Of a stretch of 64,000 nucleotides of DNA, positions 53,220-62,970 are shown in pieces. The notes below the pieces were generated by a model. That model did not search any database and had not been told where the DNA came from. It saw nothing but the letters and a program-made list of their open reading frames with translations. The position numbers were made by a program, and so were the translations under genes. Within the stretch, counting starts at the first letter, position 1, and every line of letters begins with the position of its first letter. This DNA comes from Fusicatenibacter saccharivorans (lineage in GTDB: Bacteria; Bacillota; Clostridia; Lachnospirales; Lachnospiraceae), in NCBI RefSeq assembly GCF_015557635.1, contig NZ_JADNOP010000009.1, positions 52,535 to 116,534 of the forward strand. The letters are read 5' to 3'.

Positions 53220-54980
53220 GTGAAGAAAAAAACACTTGTGCCTCTTATTATTTTTTTACTGGGCATATGCCTTGTTGGTTTAATTGTATACAAAACAGAC
53301 ACCCATGAAAAAAATCAGAGACACATATTGGCACAATTAAACGCAACCACCTATGGTGAACGCATAAAGAATGAAATTGCAGATGGAATTGGAATTACAG
53401 ATACTTTGGAACAGATCTTAATCAGTGAAAATGGCGAAATCCATCAGTTTGAGACGATTGCCGGGAATCTTATGTCTGATTCTATTGAAAGCGTGCAGCT
53501 CGCTCCTAATGGTGTTGTAACAGATATTTATCCGGCTGAAGGAAATGAGGCAGGTAAGATCGATCTGCTCCATGATAAAGACCGTAAAGAGATTTCCTGT
53601 TATGCAAGAGATAACCATGCAACCATTACGCAGGGGCCCTTCGAATTAAAACAGGGCGGTTATGGAATTGCAGTCCGCAATCCAGTCTACCTGAAAGATA
53701 AAAGCGGACAAGAGTATTTCTGGGGATTTACCATTGTTATCCTGCGTGTTCCGGATATTTTTTCAGATACAGTCAGTGCGCTTTCAAATTTTGGATATGA
53801 ATACAAAATTCTGAAAACAGACATTCCCTGGAGCGATACTTATAAAGTGGTTTATCAGTCAGATGGTCAAATAGATCATCCGGTTTCTTACGCTTTTACA
53901 GTAGGGGATGGAACCTGGAAGCTTGAGGTAACTCCTAAAACCGGATGGAGAAATAACACACTACTGATAATTATCAGTGGTATGTTTCTTACTATAAGCC
54001 TTCTTCTGTCAGTACTTACCAGGGTATGGCTGATAGCAAAAGAACACAAGAACAAATATAAAATACTGGCGCGCACAGATTCTCTTACAAATATTTATAA
54101 TCGCTATGGATTTGATGAATTAGCAGAAAAAATAATTTCTAAAAATCCACAAACACATTTTGTGGCTGCGCTCCTTGATATTGATGACTTTAAGTTTATC
54201 AATGATATCTATGGCCATAGTTACGGAGACAAAGCATTAAAGAGTCTGGCAGACAGTATGAAAGCTTTTTTCCCATCCGATGCATTGCTTGGAAGAAATG
54301 GTGGTGACGAATTCTGCATTCTTTTACCAAATTGTACCTTTAAGGAAGCAGATAAACAGCTGCAGCAATTCACTAAGCTTCCAAAAACGTTTTCATATCA
54401 CGGTAAAGAACTCGCATTTTATATATCTCTCGGATATGCAGAATATCCAACATTTGCAGCCAGCCCTTCACAGCTTATGCGCTGTGCAGATGCAGCTCTT
54501 TATGAAATAAAACTGCATGGAAAAAACGGATGTATGGCTTACAGAAAAGGTCTCCAGTCAGGAGTCCGCAAACAGCTTGGATTTGCACTGAAGGATATCT
54601 CTGAACACCTTCCAGGTGCATTTATTATATATAGAGCAGACAAAGAAGATGATGAGCTCTTTTATGCAAACCACGAATTTCTTCATATGACTGGTTATAA
54701 GAGCATGGATGAACTATTCAGGCTTACTCAAAAAAGGTTCCGCAATCTGATCCGACAAGATGAACAACAACAGATTGAAACAAACATCTGGGAACAGATT
54801 GACACAGGCAATGAAAATGACTATATTCACTTTCATCTTCGAAAAGCTGACGGAACTTATCTTTCCGTGCTTGATCATGGAAGAATCGTAGAAAGCCAGC
54901 AATACGGAAAAGTATTTTATGTATTGTTCATGGATTGGGAAGATATGCATCTTCGTTACAGTGATAAATTTTCCGAATAA
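53220..54980 (+). CDS. Membrane diguanylate cyclase with C-terminal PAS-like domain
   Basis: The 586-residue protein has a membrane helix (about 6-25), an extracytoplasmic sensor region (about 28-245), a second helix (about 247-270), a GGDEF domain (about 285-440) with intact GRNGGDEF near 360 and DIDDFKFINDIYGH, and a PAS-like domain (about 450-575). It should make c-di-GMP from GTP. No RxxD inhibitory site is seen before GGDEF. I chose the GTG at 53220 because GAGGTGA lies 8 bases upstream. A TATAAT pair at 53166-53176 may be the -10 region, without a clear -35. It is divergent from the c-di-GMP riboswitch. Confidence 0.9.
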   Translation: MKKKTLVPLIIFLLGICLVGLIVYKTDTHEKNQRHILAQLNATTYGERIKNEIADGIGITDTLEQILISENGEIHQFETIAGNLMSDSIESVQLAPNGVVTDIYPAEGNEAGKIDLLHDKDRKEISCYARDNHATITQGPFELKQGGYGIAVRNPVYLKDKSGQEYFWGFTIVILRVPDIFSDTVSALSNFGYEYKILKTDIPWSDTYKVVYQSDGQIDHPVSYAFTVGDGTWKLEVTPKTGWRNNTLLIIISGMFLTISLLLSVLTRVWLIAKEHKNKYKILARTDSLTNIYNRYGFDELAEKIISKNPQTHFVAALLDIDDFKFINDIYGHSYGDKALKSLADSMKAFFPSDALLGRNGGDEFCILLPNCTFKEADKQLQQFTKLPKTFSYHGKELAFYISLGYAEYPTFAASPSQLMRCADAALYEIKLHGKNGCMAYRKGLQSGVRKQLGFALKDISEHLPGAFIIYRADKEDDELFYANHEFLHMTGYKSMDELFRLTQKRFRNLIRQDEQQQIETNIWEQIDTGNENDYIHFHLRKADGTYLSVLDHGRIVESQQYGKVFYVLFMDWEDMHLRYSDKFSE

Positions 54981-54983
54981 ATA

Positions 54984-55031
54984 AAAAAAACTGCTAAAAA
55001 GTTGTGAACCGAACTTCTTAGCAGTTTTTTT
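54984..55031. terminator. Bidirectional terminator
   Basis: AAAAACTGCTAAAAAGTT (54986-55003) pairs with AACTTCTTAGCAGTTTTT (55012-55029) with one mismatch. It serves the convergent cyclase and kinase genes. Confidence 0.85.
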
Positions 55032-55032
55032 A

Positions 55033-57984
55033 CTAATCTACCAGATTGTTTTGTAACGTACTGATCAATTCCTCTATAACAATTGGCTTGGATAAGAAGC
55101 CATTCATACCACATTCCAGTGCTTTCTTTTTGTCTTCGTCAAAAGCATTGGCAGTCATGGCAAGGATGGTAATTCCCGCCAGCGCCGGATCCCTAAGGGC
55201 ACGGATCTGCTTCGTGGCCTCATATCCGTTCATTACCGGCATCTGCACATCCATCAGCACCAGATCATAATTACATGGCTTTGAATTCTTAACTTTCTCC
55301 ACTGCCTCTGCCCCATTTTCTGCAGTATCAACCATGAAGCCATATTCGTTAAGGATCTCCACCGCAATTTCACGGTTCAGTTCATTGTCTTCCACAAGCA
55401 GTATGCACCTGCCTCTGAAATCTGAGCTTGTCTCAGGAAGAACGGGATTCTCCTGCTCAGCCTGATTCTGGCCGATAGCAGCCATCAGGGTATCTCTGAT
55501 ATCTGACATAAAAAGAGGCTTCGCACAGAATGCAGTCACCCCTGCAGCCCTGGCTTCCACTTCGATGTCTGACCAGTCATAAGCAGTCAGGATAATGATC
55601 GGCGTATCATCACCAAGACTGCGGATCTGTCTGGTGACCTCAATGCCATTCATATCCGGCAGACGCCAGTCAATAATATAAGCATGGAATGCATCCCCAA
55701 GCTCCATAGACTGCCTTGCACGCAGAACAGCCTCCTTACCGGAAAGTGTCCATTCCGAACGCATTCCAACCTTCACAAGCATCTTTGTCACACTGTCACA
55801 GGTATTAAAATCGTCATCTACAACCAGAGCCTTAAGGCCCTCCAGCTCTGCAATCTTCTCTATACGGTGATTCTCAGGCTGAGTCCGAAATGGCAGACGG
55901 ACAATAAATTCTGTGCCTTTCCCCTGCTCTGTCCGGACCTCAATAGTACCACCCATCATATCCACAATATTCTTGGTGATGGCCATGCCAAGTCCTGTGC
56001 CCTGGGTTCTGCTCACAGTGGAAGTCCGCTCCCGCTCAAAAGGAGAAAAGATCTTCTGTACAAATTCCTGACTCATGCCGATTCCATTATCCTTTACCCG
56101 GATCTCGTATAGTTCACTGCCTTTTACTGTCCCTGGATACTGTTTCAGCCGGACAGATACAGTTCCGCCTGCAGGAGTAAACTTGATTGCATTGGACAGC
56201 AGATTCAGCAGCACCTGATTCAAACGTGTCTTGTCGCAATAGACATCCTCATTGGTAACATCCATTGCATCCATATAAAGCTCCAGCTGTTTTGCATGGA
56301 TCTGCCCGCTAATGATGGTCTTCAGATCATGAAGCACATCCGACAGACTGACCTCCGTTTCTTCCAGATGGATCTTTCCACTCTCAATCCGGCTCATATC
56401 CAGGATATCATTGATCAGTGAAAGCAGATGTTTACTGGAGGAAAGGATTTTGCTCAGATAATCTCCGACTTTTTTCTGATTATCAATATTACTTACAGCC
56501 AGTGTGGTAAAGCCGATGATCGCATTCATTGGTGTCCGGATATCGTGAGACATATTGGAAAGGAAAGTACTCTTAGCCCTGTTTGCTGTCTCCGCCGCAC
56601 GGACTGCCTCAGAAAGTGCCTGATTCATTTTCCAGTCAGCAGTACGGTCTGACATAACCAGGATGTATTTCTTTTTCCCATTTACCTCACTGCCCATTGC
56701 AATATTATGGAACCCGCGTTTTTCCCCTGTTTTCTGATGAACATATTCAAAATCCCATTCTCTTTGTCCATTCACCTGGATTTCCTCAAGATAATTTTCC
56801 TCCGGATTTTCATGTTCCTCTGGATGCAGTTTTCCCAGAACACGAATATCTTTGCGAATCTGTTCTACCGTAATACCAAGCAGTTTTTCCGCATTTGGGC
56901 TTATATAGTCTGCCTGATATGTTTTTGCATCCAGCATCAGAAAAACGTCATCCACATTCATTGACAGCTTTTGAAAAAGCTCGTCTCTGTACCGGATCTG
57001 TGTGTCCTTTCTTCTAAGGCTTATTCTGTTTTTTTGAATAATAAGGCCGATAAAAAAGGCGGCAATACAGAACAAAACCGCAGCCACAAGAAGCATTGTA
57101 CTACGCTGCAGACTGTTCATACTGGCATTGACAATATCCGCCTGTACAAGTCCCAGAAATACCCAGTCCTGAATATCTGATTTTTCATAGACCAGATAAT
57201 AGTTTCTTTCATCCAGATTTACCAGCATCGCATCGGTGCGTCCCGCTTTAAACTTCTCCGAAAGCTCATTGATCTCTTTTTCAGACATATTGGAATGCTC
57301 TCTCAGAACACCAAAGAAATTGTACACATTCCCCCATGACTCAGAAGAATGATCGACCACAACACGGCCATCCGGATGAACAACAAAGCTCTGGGCATTT
57401 CCATTGAAAGCAGAAATGTCCAGCACATCTACGATATCAGAGTTTTCATAGGCAATGGCAATTGCATCATATTCAAATCCCTGATAAATTCCATGGGCCC
57501 TGGGAGTAGCAAAAACAAGCAGCTGAGACTTTCCGGGAACTGCTGCATTCGCTATCACATCATTTCCCTGCCGGATCTCCTCTTCAATGTTTTCCTGTAA
57601 TCCAAGGTACCCGGTTTCCCCTGTCGCCATCTTGTAATCCCCGTCAGCTGACAGAAAAAAGAAATCTAAGAATCCGGCATCTTCCTGCGCTTTCTTTATA
57701 TAATTACGAATTTCGTCTTCGCTGGAGGTATTCTGCAGATTCTCACCCCACATATGAAGATAGGTCAGATTCTTATCTGTCAGTTCTCTCAGCATGTTAT
57801 CAGACTGATGAAAAACTTCCGTCAGATGAGAAACACTTTCCTCATAAACAGTTTTCGATACAAATCCAAAATATCGGAAAACCATCAGAACAATTCCCAG
57901 TAAAACAGCTGTAAAGACAGCTATCTGGAATGGTTTTCCCATGACAGGTTTCTTTCTGCCTTTATTATGATTCTTAATATCCAT
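55033..57984 (-). CDS. Hybrid histidine kinase with Cache-like sensor, PAS and two receivers
   Basis: The 983-residue protein has two membrane helices (about 20-40 and 300-322) around an extracytoplasmic Cache-like sensor, a PAS domain (about 345-460), a HisKA with MSHDIRTPMN (His near 480), an ATPase domain (LNLLSNAIKFTPAGG, DNGIGMS, GTGLGMAI) and two receivers (Asp in YIIDWRLPDMNG and LVLMDVQMPVMNG). I chose the ATG at 57984 with GAGGTGAG upstream. The solute-binding protein encoded just before it ends only 5 bases upstream, so the two are coupled, and that lipoprotein may bring ligand to this sensor. Confidence 0.9.
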   Translation of the reverse strand: MDIKNHNKGRKKPVMGKPFQIAVFTAVLLGIVLMVFRYFGFVSKTVYEESVSHLTEVFHQSDNMLRELTDKNLTYLHMWGENLQNTSSEDEIRNYIKKAQEDAGFLDFFFLSADGDYKMATGETGYLGLQENIEEEIRQGNDVIANAAVPGKSQLLVFATPRAHGIYQGFEYDAIAIAYENSDIVDVLDISAFNGNAQSFVVHPDGRVVVDHSSESWGNVYNFFGVLREHSNMSEKEINELSEKFKAGRTDAMLVNLDERNYYLVYEKSDIQDWVFLGLVQADIVNASMNSLQRSTMLLVAAVLFCIAAFFIGLIIQKNRISLRRKDTQIRYRDELFQKLSMNVDDVFLMLDAKTYQADYISPNAEKLLGITVEQIRKDIRVLGKLHPEEHENPEENYLEEIQVNGQREWDFEYVHQKTGEKRGFHNIAMGSEVNGKKKYILVMSDRTADWKMNQALSEAVRAAETANRAKSTFLSNMSHDIRTPMNAIIGFTTLAVSNIDNQKKVGDYLSKILSSSKHLLSLINDILDMSRIESGKIHLEETEVSLSDVLHDLKTIISGQIHAKQLELYMDAMDVTNEDVYCDKTRLNQVLLNLLSNAIKFTPAGGTVSVRLKQYPGTVKGSELYEIRVKDNGIGMSQEFVQKIFSPFERERTSTVSRTQGTGLGMAITKNIVDMMGGTIEVRTEQGKGTEFIVRLPFRTQPENHRIEKIAELEGLKALVVDDDFNTCDSVTKMLVKVGMRSEWTLSGKEAVLRARQSMELGDAFHAYIIDWRLPDMNGIEVTRQIRSLGDDTPIIILTAYDWSDIEVEARAAGVTAFCAKPLFMSDIRDTLMAAIGQNQAEQENPVLPETSSDFRGRCILLVEDNELNREIAVEILNEYGFMVDTAENGAEAVEKVKNSKPCNYDLVLMDVQMPVMNGYEATKQIRALRDPALAGITILAMTANAFDEDKKKALECGMNGFLSKPIVIEELISTLQNNLVD

Positions 57985-57989
57985 TCTTC

Positions 57990-59840
57990 TCACCTCAGAG
58001 TCATGTAGTCTTCAGGCTCTGCAAGAATGGCATCACCATCTGAAACATATCCTGTCCAGGTGTCTTTCACAAAGGTATCTTCTCCATCAAACACAATATT
58101 CTCATCTGCCGGATAATCTTCCATGTGTTTAGATATCGCAAGGCAGGTTACCGTGAAAGTATCCTCGTCCTGAACTTTTTTTCCATCTTTTGTAACTTTG
58201 CTCAATATGTAACCATCATCTGTTTCTTTGACTTCCACGGAAATGCCGCTGACCACAGGCAGAGAGCCTCGGTTAAACGGAATAAATCCGCCCTCATAGC
58301 CTTCTACAAAATTTTTGACTGTCTCTTTCAGTTCTGCTCCGCTCATCTTGCTGCTGTAAGCCGAAAGACTATTTGGCATGATCATGTCTCCCGCCATTTT
58401 TTCTGTATAGCCGGCTTTCAGCACGTTTCCCGTAAAGCTGTTTCCGGTTGCAATCAGCACATCTGTTCCATAAATGCCACGCAGAGTGTTTGCCATAACA
58501 GAATATGCTTCATTACCTCCACTGCTGTGGAAACGACTGGAATAAGTCTTCTGTGAATCCAATACTATTTTCTCAGAAGTGGATTTCTCCTCAAGGAGCT
58601 GGGCATTAAATGACTGATAAGCCTGCCCTGCATCATATTCTCCTGAAATCATCTTAGACACCACATCCTTGGACACAGAGAAAAAGTCATTTGACGCAAT
58701 ACGGATATACATATGGTTTTCCTCTATCACAGGTTTCACATCTTTCATATATTGTGTAAGATGGAGTTCCACATCCTGACTGTAGCTTAACAGATCCTGT
58801 CCATCACTAATGATCCGGTTCTGCGCATCCTCCGAAAGCATTGTGTCCAACACCTTCATTGCTTTCTTTCGACGTGTCTCATCCTGTGTCAGATCTCGGT
58901 TTAAAGCCACCTGGAAATATGGCGTAGTCATAATCCACTTTTCACCGTTCTCCTGAAAGAATGGAAGAAACGTTGTGTTGATGCCCTGATCCTGAAACAT
59001 TTTTACACCGGCAGAGCTGCCAAAGTACATGGCAAGCTTGCCACTTTGATACATTTCAACTATGTCATCATAATTCATATCCAGATCATCCTGACTCAGA
59101 CCGGTATCCTGGATAAACTGCTCCATACGTTCAAAAGCCTCCGGCCAGACTGTACTGTCCAGACCTTCTCTTTTTGTGTTATCCGGGTCACTGTAGGCAG
59201 TACGCCACTTACGTCCTTCCACAGAAGACAACTCTGATGCTGACAGCCCCTGCAGTGTCTCCATACAGGTATAATCATAATAATAGTCTGCAGTAAAGCC
59301 ACGAATACCCACCTGGTCAAATGCCTGGCAGGCAGAGACAAAGCTTTCATAATCTGTCGGAAGAGGGATATCATACTTTTCAAAAAGGTCTTTGTTCACT
59401 ACAAAGCCATGGGCATCTGCACACACCGGAAGCCAGTTTACGCTTCCATCCTCATTCATAAAATTGCTAAGGTATGTATCATAGACAGCGCCTGACGCAT
59501 TGGTTGTGGAAAGATCCATCAGGCTGTCTTTCAAGGAACTTGCATCATGAAGTGAAAAGCGACAGCAGGTTATAATATCCGGCAATCCACCATTTTCATT
59601 CAGAAATCTGTAGAAATCAAGATCGTTGTTGCCTACAACAAATTCAACATTGATATCCGGGAGCTGTTTCTGGATGTATGGTGCATATTTTTCATACAGG
59701 CTTGTGCTCCATAAGTACACCGTGATTGTGTCTGCATCTTCTTTCTCTGCACTTTTACTGCCACATGCTGACAGTAGTGATACGGCTGTCACCATTGCCA
59801 AAAGTACAGCCAAAACTCTGTTCCATTTTATTTTTTTCAT
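57990..59840 (-). CDS. Solute-binding lipoprotein fused to a 5'-nucleotidase C-terminal-like domain
   Basis: The 616-residue lipoprotein has signal peptide and lipobox Cys26 (SLLSACGS), then a family 1 extracellular solute-binding domain (about 35-420). The last part (about 440-600) reads DVLIATGNSFTGN, MSGAELKETVKNFVEG, LPVVSGISVEV and DGKKVQDEDTFTVTC, the pattern of the 5'-nucleotidase C-terminal domain. The metallophosphatase domain of true nucleotidases is absent, so it is more likely a binding module. No ABC permease is nearby; the gene sits between two kinases, so sensing rather than uptake is likely. AAGGAG precedes the ATG. Confidence 0.8.
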   Translation of the reverse strand: MKKIKWNRVLAVLLAMVTAVSLLSACGSKSAEKEDADTITVYLWSTSLYEKYAPYIQKQLPDINVEFVVGNNDLDFYRFLNENGGLPDIITCCRFSLHDASSLKDSLMDLSTTNASGAVYDTYLSNFMNEDGSVNWLPVCADAHGFVVNKDLFEKYDIPLPTDYESFVSACQAFDQVGIRGFTADYYYDYTCMETLQGLSASELSSVEGRKWRTAYSDPDNTKREGLDSTVWPEAFERMEQFIQDTGLSQDDLDMNYDDIVEMYQSGKLAMYFGSSAGVKMFQDQGINTTFLPFFQENGEKWIMTTPYFQVALNRDLTQDETRRKKAMKVLDTMLSEDAQNRIISDGQDLLSYSQDVELHLTQYMKDVKPVIEENHMYIRIASNDFFSVSKDVVSKMISGEYDAGQAYQSFNAQLLEEKSTSEKIVLDSQKTYSSRFHSSGGNEAYSVMANTLRGIYGTDVLIATGNSFTGNVLKAGYTEKMAGDMIMPNSLSAYSSKMSGAELKETVKNFVEGYEGGFIPFNRGSLPVVSGISVEVKETDDGYILSKVTKDGKKVQDEDTFTVTCLAISKHMEDYPADENIVFDGEDTFVKDTWTGYVSDGDAILAEPEDYMTLR

Positions 59841-59895
59841 TACAAGTTCTCCTTCATTTGCCCTGTCAATATATCCAGCAATTCCTAATTTTTTA

Positions 59896-62058
59896 TCACC
59901 CCACCAATCTATGAATTACTTTTATCAGTAATTCCATATCAACAGGCTTAGCAACATGTTCATCCATTCCTGCTTCTTTTGCTTTTATTCTGTCCTCCGT
60001 GAAGGCATTTGCTGTCATTGCAATGATCGGTACCTCCTTTGCTTCCTCTCTGTTCAGAGACCTGATTGTCTTTGCAGCTTCATAACCATTCATTACCGGC
60101 ATCATAATGTCCATAAGAATGACATCAAATTCACCGGGTTCACTTTTTCTGAACAGCTCAACCGCTTCCTGCCCATTCCATGCTTTGGTCACGTCAGCGC
60201 CCTCATTCTGAAGCATAAATTCAGCGATTTCCATATTCAGCTCATTATCTTCCGCCAGCAGAATATGCAATCCCTTTATAGATTTTTCGGATACCTCCTT
60301 CTGTTCTTCACGTTTATCCGCATCCGGATCTATTTTAAATGGAACCCGGATCACAAATGTCGTCCCTACGCCTTTTTCACTTTCAAAAGTAATGGTTCCA
60401 CCCATTTTCTCGACCAGCTTCCTTGCAATGGCCATTCCCAGTCCGGTTCCGACAAACTTTGTGCGGCTTCCCGTATATTCCTGTGCAAATGGTTCAAAAA
60501 TATGTTTCTGGAACTCCTCAGTCATTCCGATTCCTGTATCCCGGCAGATAAATTCCATTGTCGTCATTCCTGGCTGTTCGGATGGGATTTCCATGCAGCT
60601 AAGATAAATATGTCCATTTTCTCTGTTATATTTCACTGCATTGGACAGGATATTCATCATCACACGTTTTACATACCCCGGACTTCCAATAAGATCACGG
60701 TATATGATTTCTTTTTTCTCCCATACAATCCGGATATTCTGTTCTGCAGCAATCTGTTCAATTACAACAAGCACTTCCTCAGAAATTTTGCTCAGATTAA
60801 ATGGACTCTCTTCCAGAACAACTTCACCCGACTCCAGCTTACTCATGTCCAGAACATCATTTACCAGTTCCAGCAACAGATTGGATGCCGCTTTAACCTT
60901 TGTTCTGTATTCCTTCTGCTTCTCCATATCATCTGCATAATGGTCTGCCATATTAATCAAACCGTAGATTCCATTAATCGGAGTCCTGATATCGTGGCTC
61001 ATACGATGAAGGAACTCTGTTTTTGCCTCATTGGCGGCTTCTGCCTTTTTTGCTGCTGTCAGAAGTTCTGCTTTATATTTTTCATCTTTTTCAAATTCTT
61101 GTTTCCGGTGCGCCAGATTGGTTCTGTATGTCCAGAACCAGAATATGCCGAACATCAGAAAATAAAGAAAAATAACACCTATAACACTTAATGGAAGATT
61201 ACGAAACACTTCCGTATCCGGAAGATATGCGTAGATATAATAATCACGCTGCTTCAGCATGATTCCATAACATCCAATTCCTTCCTTTCTAAAATGATAG
61301 ATATGCTGACTGTCTGTATGCTTTTTCATTGCCTGAACAACTTCGTTGTCGGCTGTATTCTGTCCCAACAGACTCTCATCATTGCTGGCAACAACGATCC
61401 CATCGTCTGCAACAATAATCGTTCCATCTTTCTGGATGCTATAACCATTTAAAAGCCCCTGTATCGTCAGTGTATAGTTTCTGGCAAATTCAGGAGATGT
61501 GTAGTAATAGATTGCAACGATACCCAGTGCATCTTTTCTGGCACAGGCTGCAATGTCAATAAAGGATCCATCTTCCCTGGTAAACCGTTCCGAATAGCTT
61601 CTTTCTTCATATCCGGCAAAATTCATGATAATTTCTTTTTGCAGATACTCCGTAATCTCATTAGCCAGAGACTCATCCGTGCTGTATTCACAGTCCGTCT
61701 TTCCTTCTGCATCCAGTACAATGATACCATCCACCCATAGAGTCTGCAGGTTTTCCTTCAGGAAATCCCGGCTTAGCTGACCGCCGTTTTCTATTTCCAT
61801 TTTAATATTTGTACTCATCTGTCTAGCACTTTCAATGGCACGGAGGAGGCTTTTTGATTCCGAAGATTCATTAAAATGGGTGTAGGTGGAGCACTGCACT
61901 TTCACATAGTTTACAATCTCCACCATTCTTTTCTCTGCTTCGGCTTTTTCTGCGTGGAAGAAATAAAACAGAGAGGCTACAGCCACACAGACTCCAATCA
62001 GACCGCCGAACAGCTGGATCCGTTTTTCTTTTTTCTTTCTCTTAATATCCAAGATCAT
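59896..62058 (-). CDS. Hybrid histidine kinase with extracytoplasmic sensor and one receiver
   Basis: The 720-residue protein has two membrane helices (about 15-35 and 283-305), a Cache-like sensor between them, a HisKA with MSHDIRTPINGIYG (His near 355), an ATPase domain (NILSNAVKYNRENG, DTGIGMT, GTGLGMAIA) and a C-terminal receiver with Asp in VILMDIMMPVMNG. It overlaps the upstream lipoprotein gene by 17 bases. The ATG at 62058 has GGAGG only 3 bases away; a TTG at 62052 has better spacing and is an alternative start. Confidence 0.88.
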   Translation of the reverse strand: MILDIKRKKKEKRIQLFGGLIGVCVAVASLFYFFHAEKAEAEKRMVEIVNYVKVQCSTYTHFNESSESKSLLRAIESARQMSTNIKMEIENGGQLSRDFLKENLQTLWVDGIIVLDAEGKTDCEYSTDESLANEITEYLQKEIIMNFAGYEERSYSERFTREDGSFIDIAACARKDALGIVAIYYYTSPEFARNYTLTIQGLLNGYSIQKDGTIIVADDGIVVASNDESLLGQNTADNEVVQAMKKHTDSQHIYHFRKEGIGCYGIMLKQRDYYIYAYLPDTEVFRNLPLSVIGVIFLYFLMFGIFWFWTYRTNLAHRKQEFEKDEKYKAELLTAAKKAEAANEAKTEFLHRMSHDIRTPINGIYGLINMADHYADDMEKQKEYRTKVKAASNLLLELVNDVLDMSKLESGEVVLEESPFNLSKISEEVLVVIEQIAAEQNIRIVWEKKEIIYRDLIGSPGYVKRVMMNILSNAVKYNRENGHIYLSCMEIPSEQPGMTTMEFICRDTGIGMTEEFQKHIFEPFAQEYTGSRTKFVGTGLGMAIARKLVEKMGGTITFESEKGVGTTFVIRVPFKIDPDADKREEQKEVSEKSIKGLHILLAEDNELNMEIAEFMLQNEGADVTKAWNGQEAVELFRKSEPGEFDVILMDIMMPVMNGYEAAKTIRSLNREEAKEVPIIAMTANAFTEDRIKAKEAGMDEHVAKPVDMELLIKVIHRLVG

Positions 62059-62857
62059 CCACCTCCAGATACTTCTGGGGATCATCCAGATATTTTTCAA
62101 TGATTTTCAGAGATGTGCCATCCTGACGCATTTCTTCCAGCGTCTGGCTCATCTGCTCACAGATTCCTCTGTCATCCTCTTTTGCAAAAGCAACACCTAT
62201 TCCAGTGATCATCAAAGGTTCTTCCAGGATACGAAAGCTTGCGTCATAATCCTTCATATACTGGACAACAGATTCCTCGTGTGCTGCAACTGCATCTACA
62301 TATCCTTTTCCCAGAAATGTATAGATCAGCTCCCTGTGTCCCAGGCTGATCAGATTGCCCAGCTTTGGGATTCTCTCATCCGTCCGGTTCAGAAAGATAC
62401 CTTCCGGTTTGGTTGTGGACTGAACAGCCAGGTTCTTACCCTCCAGATCACTCAGTTTATAGATATCACTATTCTCATTTACAGCAACCACCTGACGGCT
62501 TGCTATATATGGTCCCGCCCAGCGGTAATCATCAAGGCGTCCTTCCATGGAAAAGCAGCCCATGATACAGTCAATCTCTCCGCTCTCCACCAGTTCTTTT
62601 TTCTTCTCCCAGTTGATCCGGACAACGTCCACCTGATATCCCATTCTTTTGAAAGCTTCTGTAGCCAGTTCTACATCGATTCCCGTCGGTATACCATCCT
62701 CATTCAGATAATTGTATGGTGGATAGTTGTCACTGCCGAGGGTAATAACAGGCCTTTCGGTTTCTTCTTTCGTGTTATCTGTGTTTTTACACCCTGCCAG
62801 GGTGACTGCTAAAATTCCCGCAAGCAGAATGCCTGCAATCACTCTTTTTCCTTTCAT
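62042..62857 (-). CDS. Amino-acid-type substrate-binding lipoprotein (SBP_bac_3)
   Basis: The 271-residue lipoprotein has lipobox Cys23 (AVTLAGC) and a family 3 solute-binding domain: LGSDNYPPYNYLNEDGIPTG, GIDVELATEAF and IDCIMGCFSMEGR. Proteins of this kind bind amino acids or similar small molecules. No transporter permease is encoded nearby. Instead its stop lies inside the next gene, a histidine kinase, so it probably acts as a detached sensor subunit. The ribosome binding site (AGGGATGG) is weak, as expected for an internal operon gene. Confidence 0.88.
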   Translation of the reverse strand: MKGKRVIAGILLAGILAVTLAGCKNTDNTKEETERPVITLGSDNYPPYNYLNEDGIPTGIDVELATEAFKRMGYQVDVVRINWEKKKELVESGEIDCIMGCFSMEGRLDDYRWAGPYIASRQVVAVNENSDIYKLSDLEGKNLAVQSTTKPEGIFLNRTDERIPKLGNLISLGHRELIYTFLGKGYVDAVAAHEESVVQYMKDYDASFRILEEPLMITGIGVAFAKEDDRGICEQMSQTLEEMRQDGTSLKIIEKYLDDPQKYLEVDDLGY

Positions 62858-62915
62858 TTTCTGTCCATCCCTAACTATCCTTTTTGATTCTTCTATGTCC
62901 GGTTACTTTCCATTC

Positions 62916-62970
62916 GTCACTGTACAGTGACCTGCGGTTCGGTACCCCCCCCGCCGGATTTTATGCTTCT
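62916..62970. repeat. G-tract/palindrome element, copy B
   Basis: GTCACTGTACAGTGAC (a perfect 16-base palindrome), then CTGCGGTTCGGT, A, eight C's, GCCGG and ATTTTATGCTTCT. It overlaps the stop codon and last 17 codons of the right-edge kinase. Compare copy A at 52629. Confidence 0.8.
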
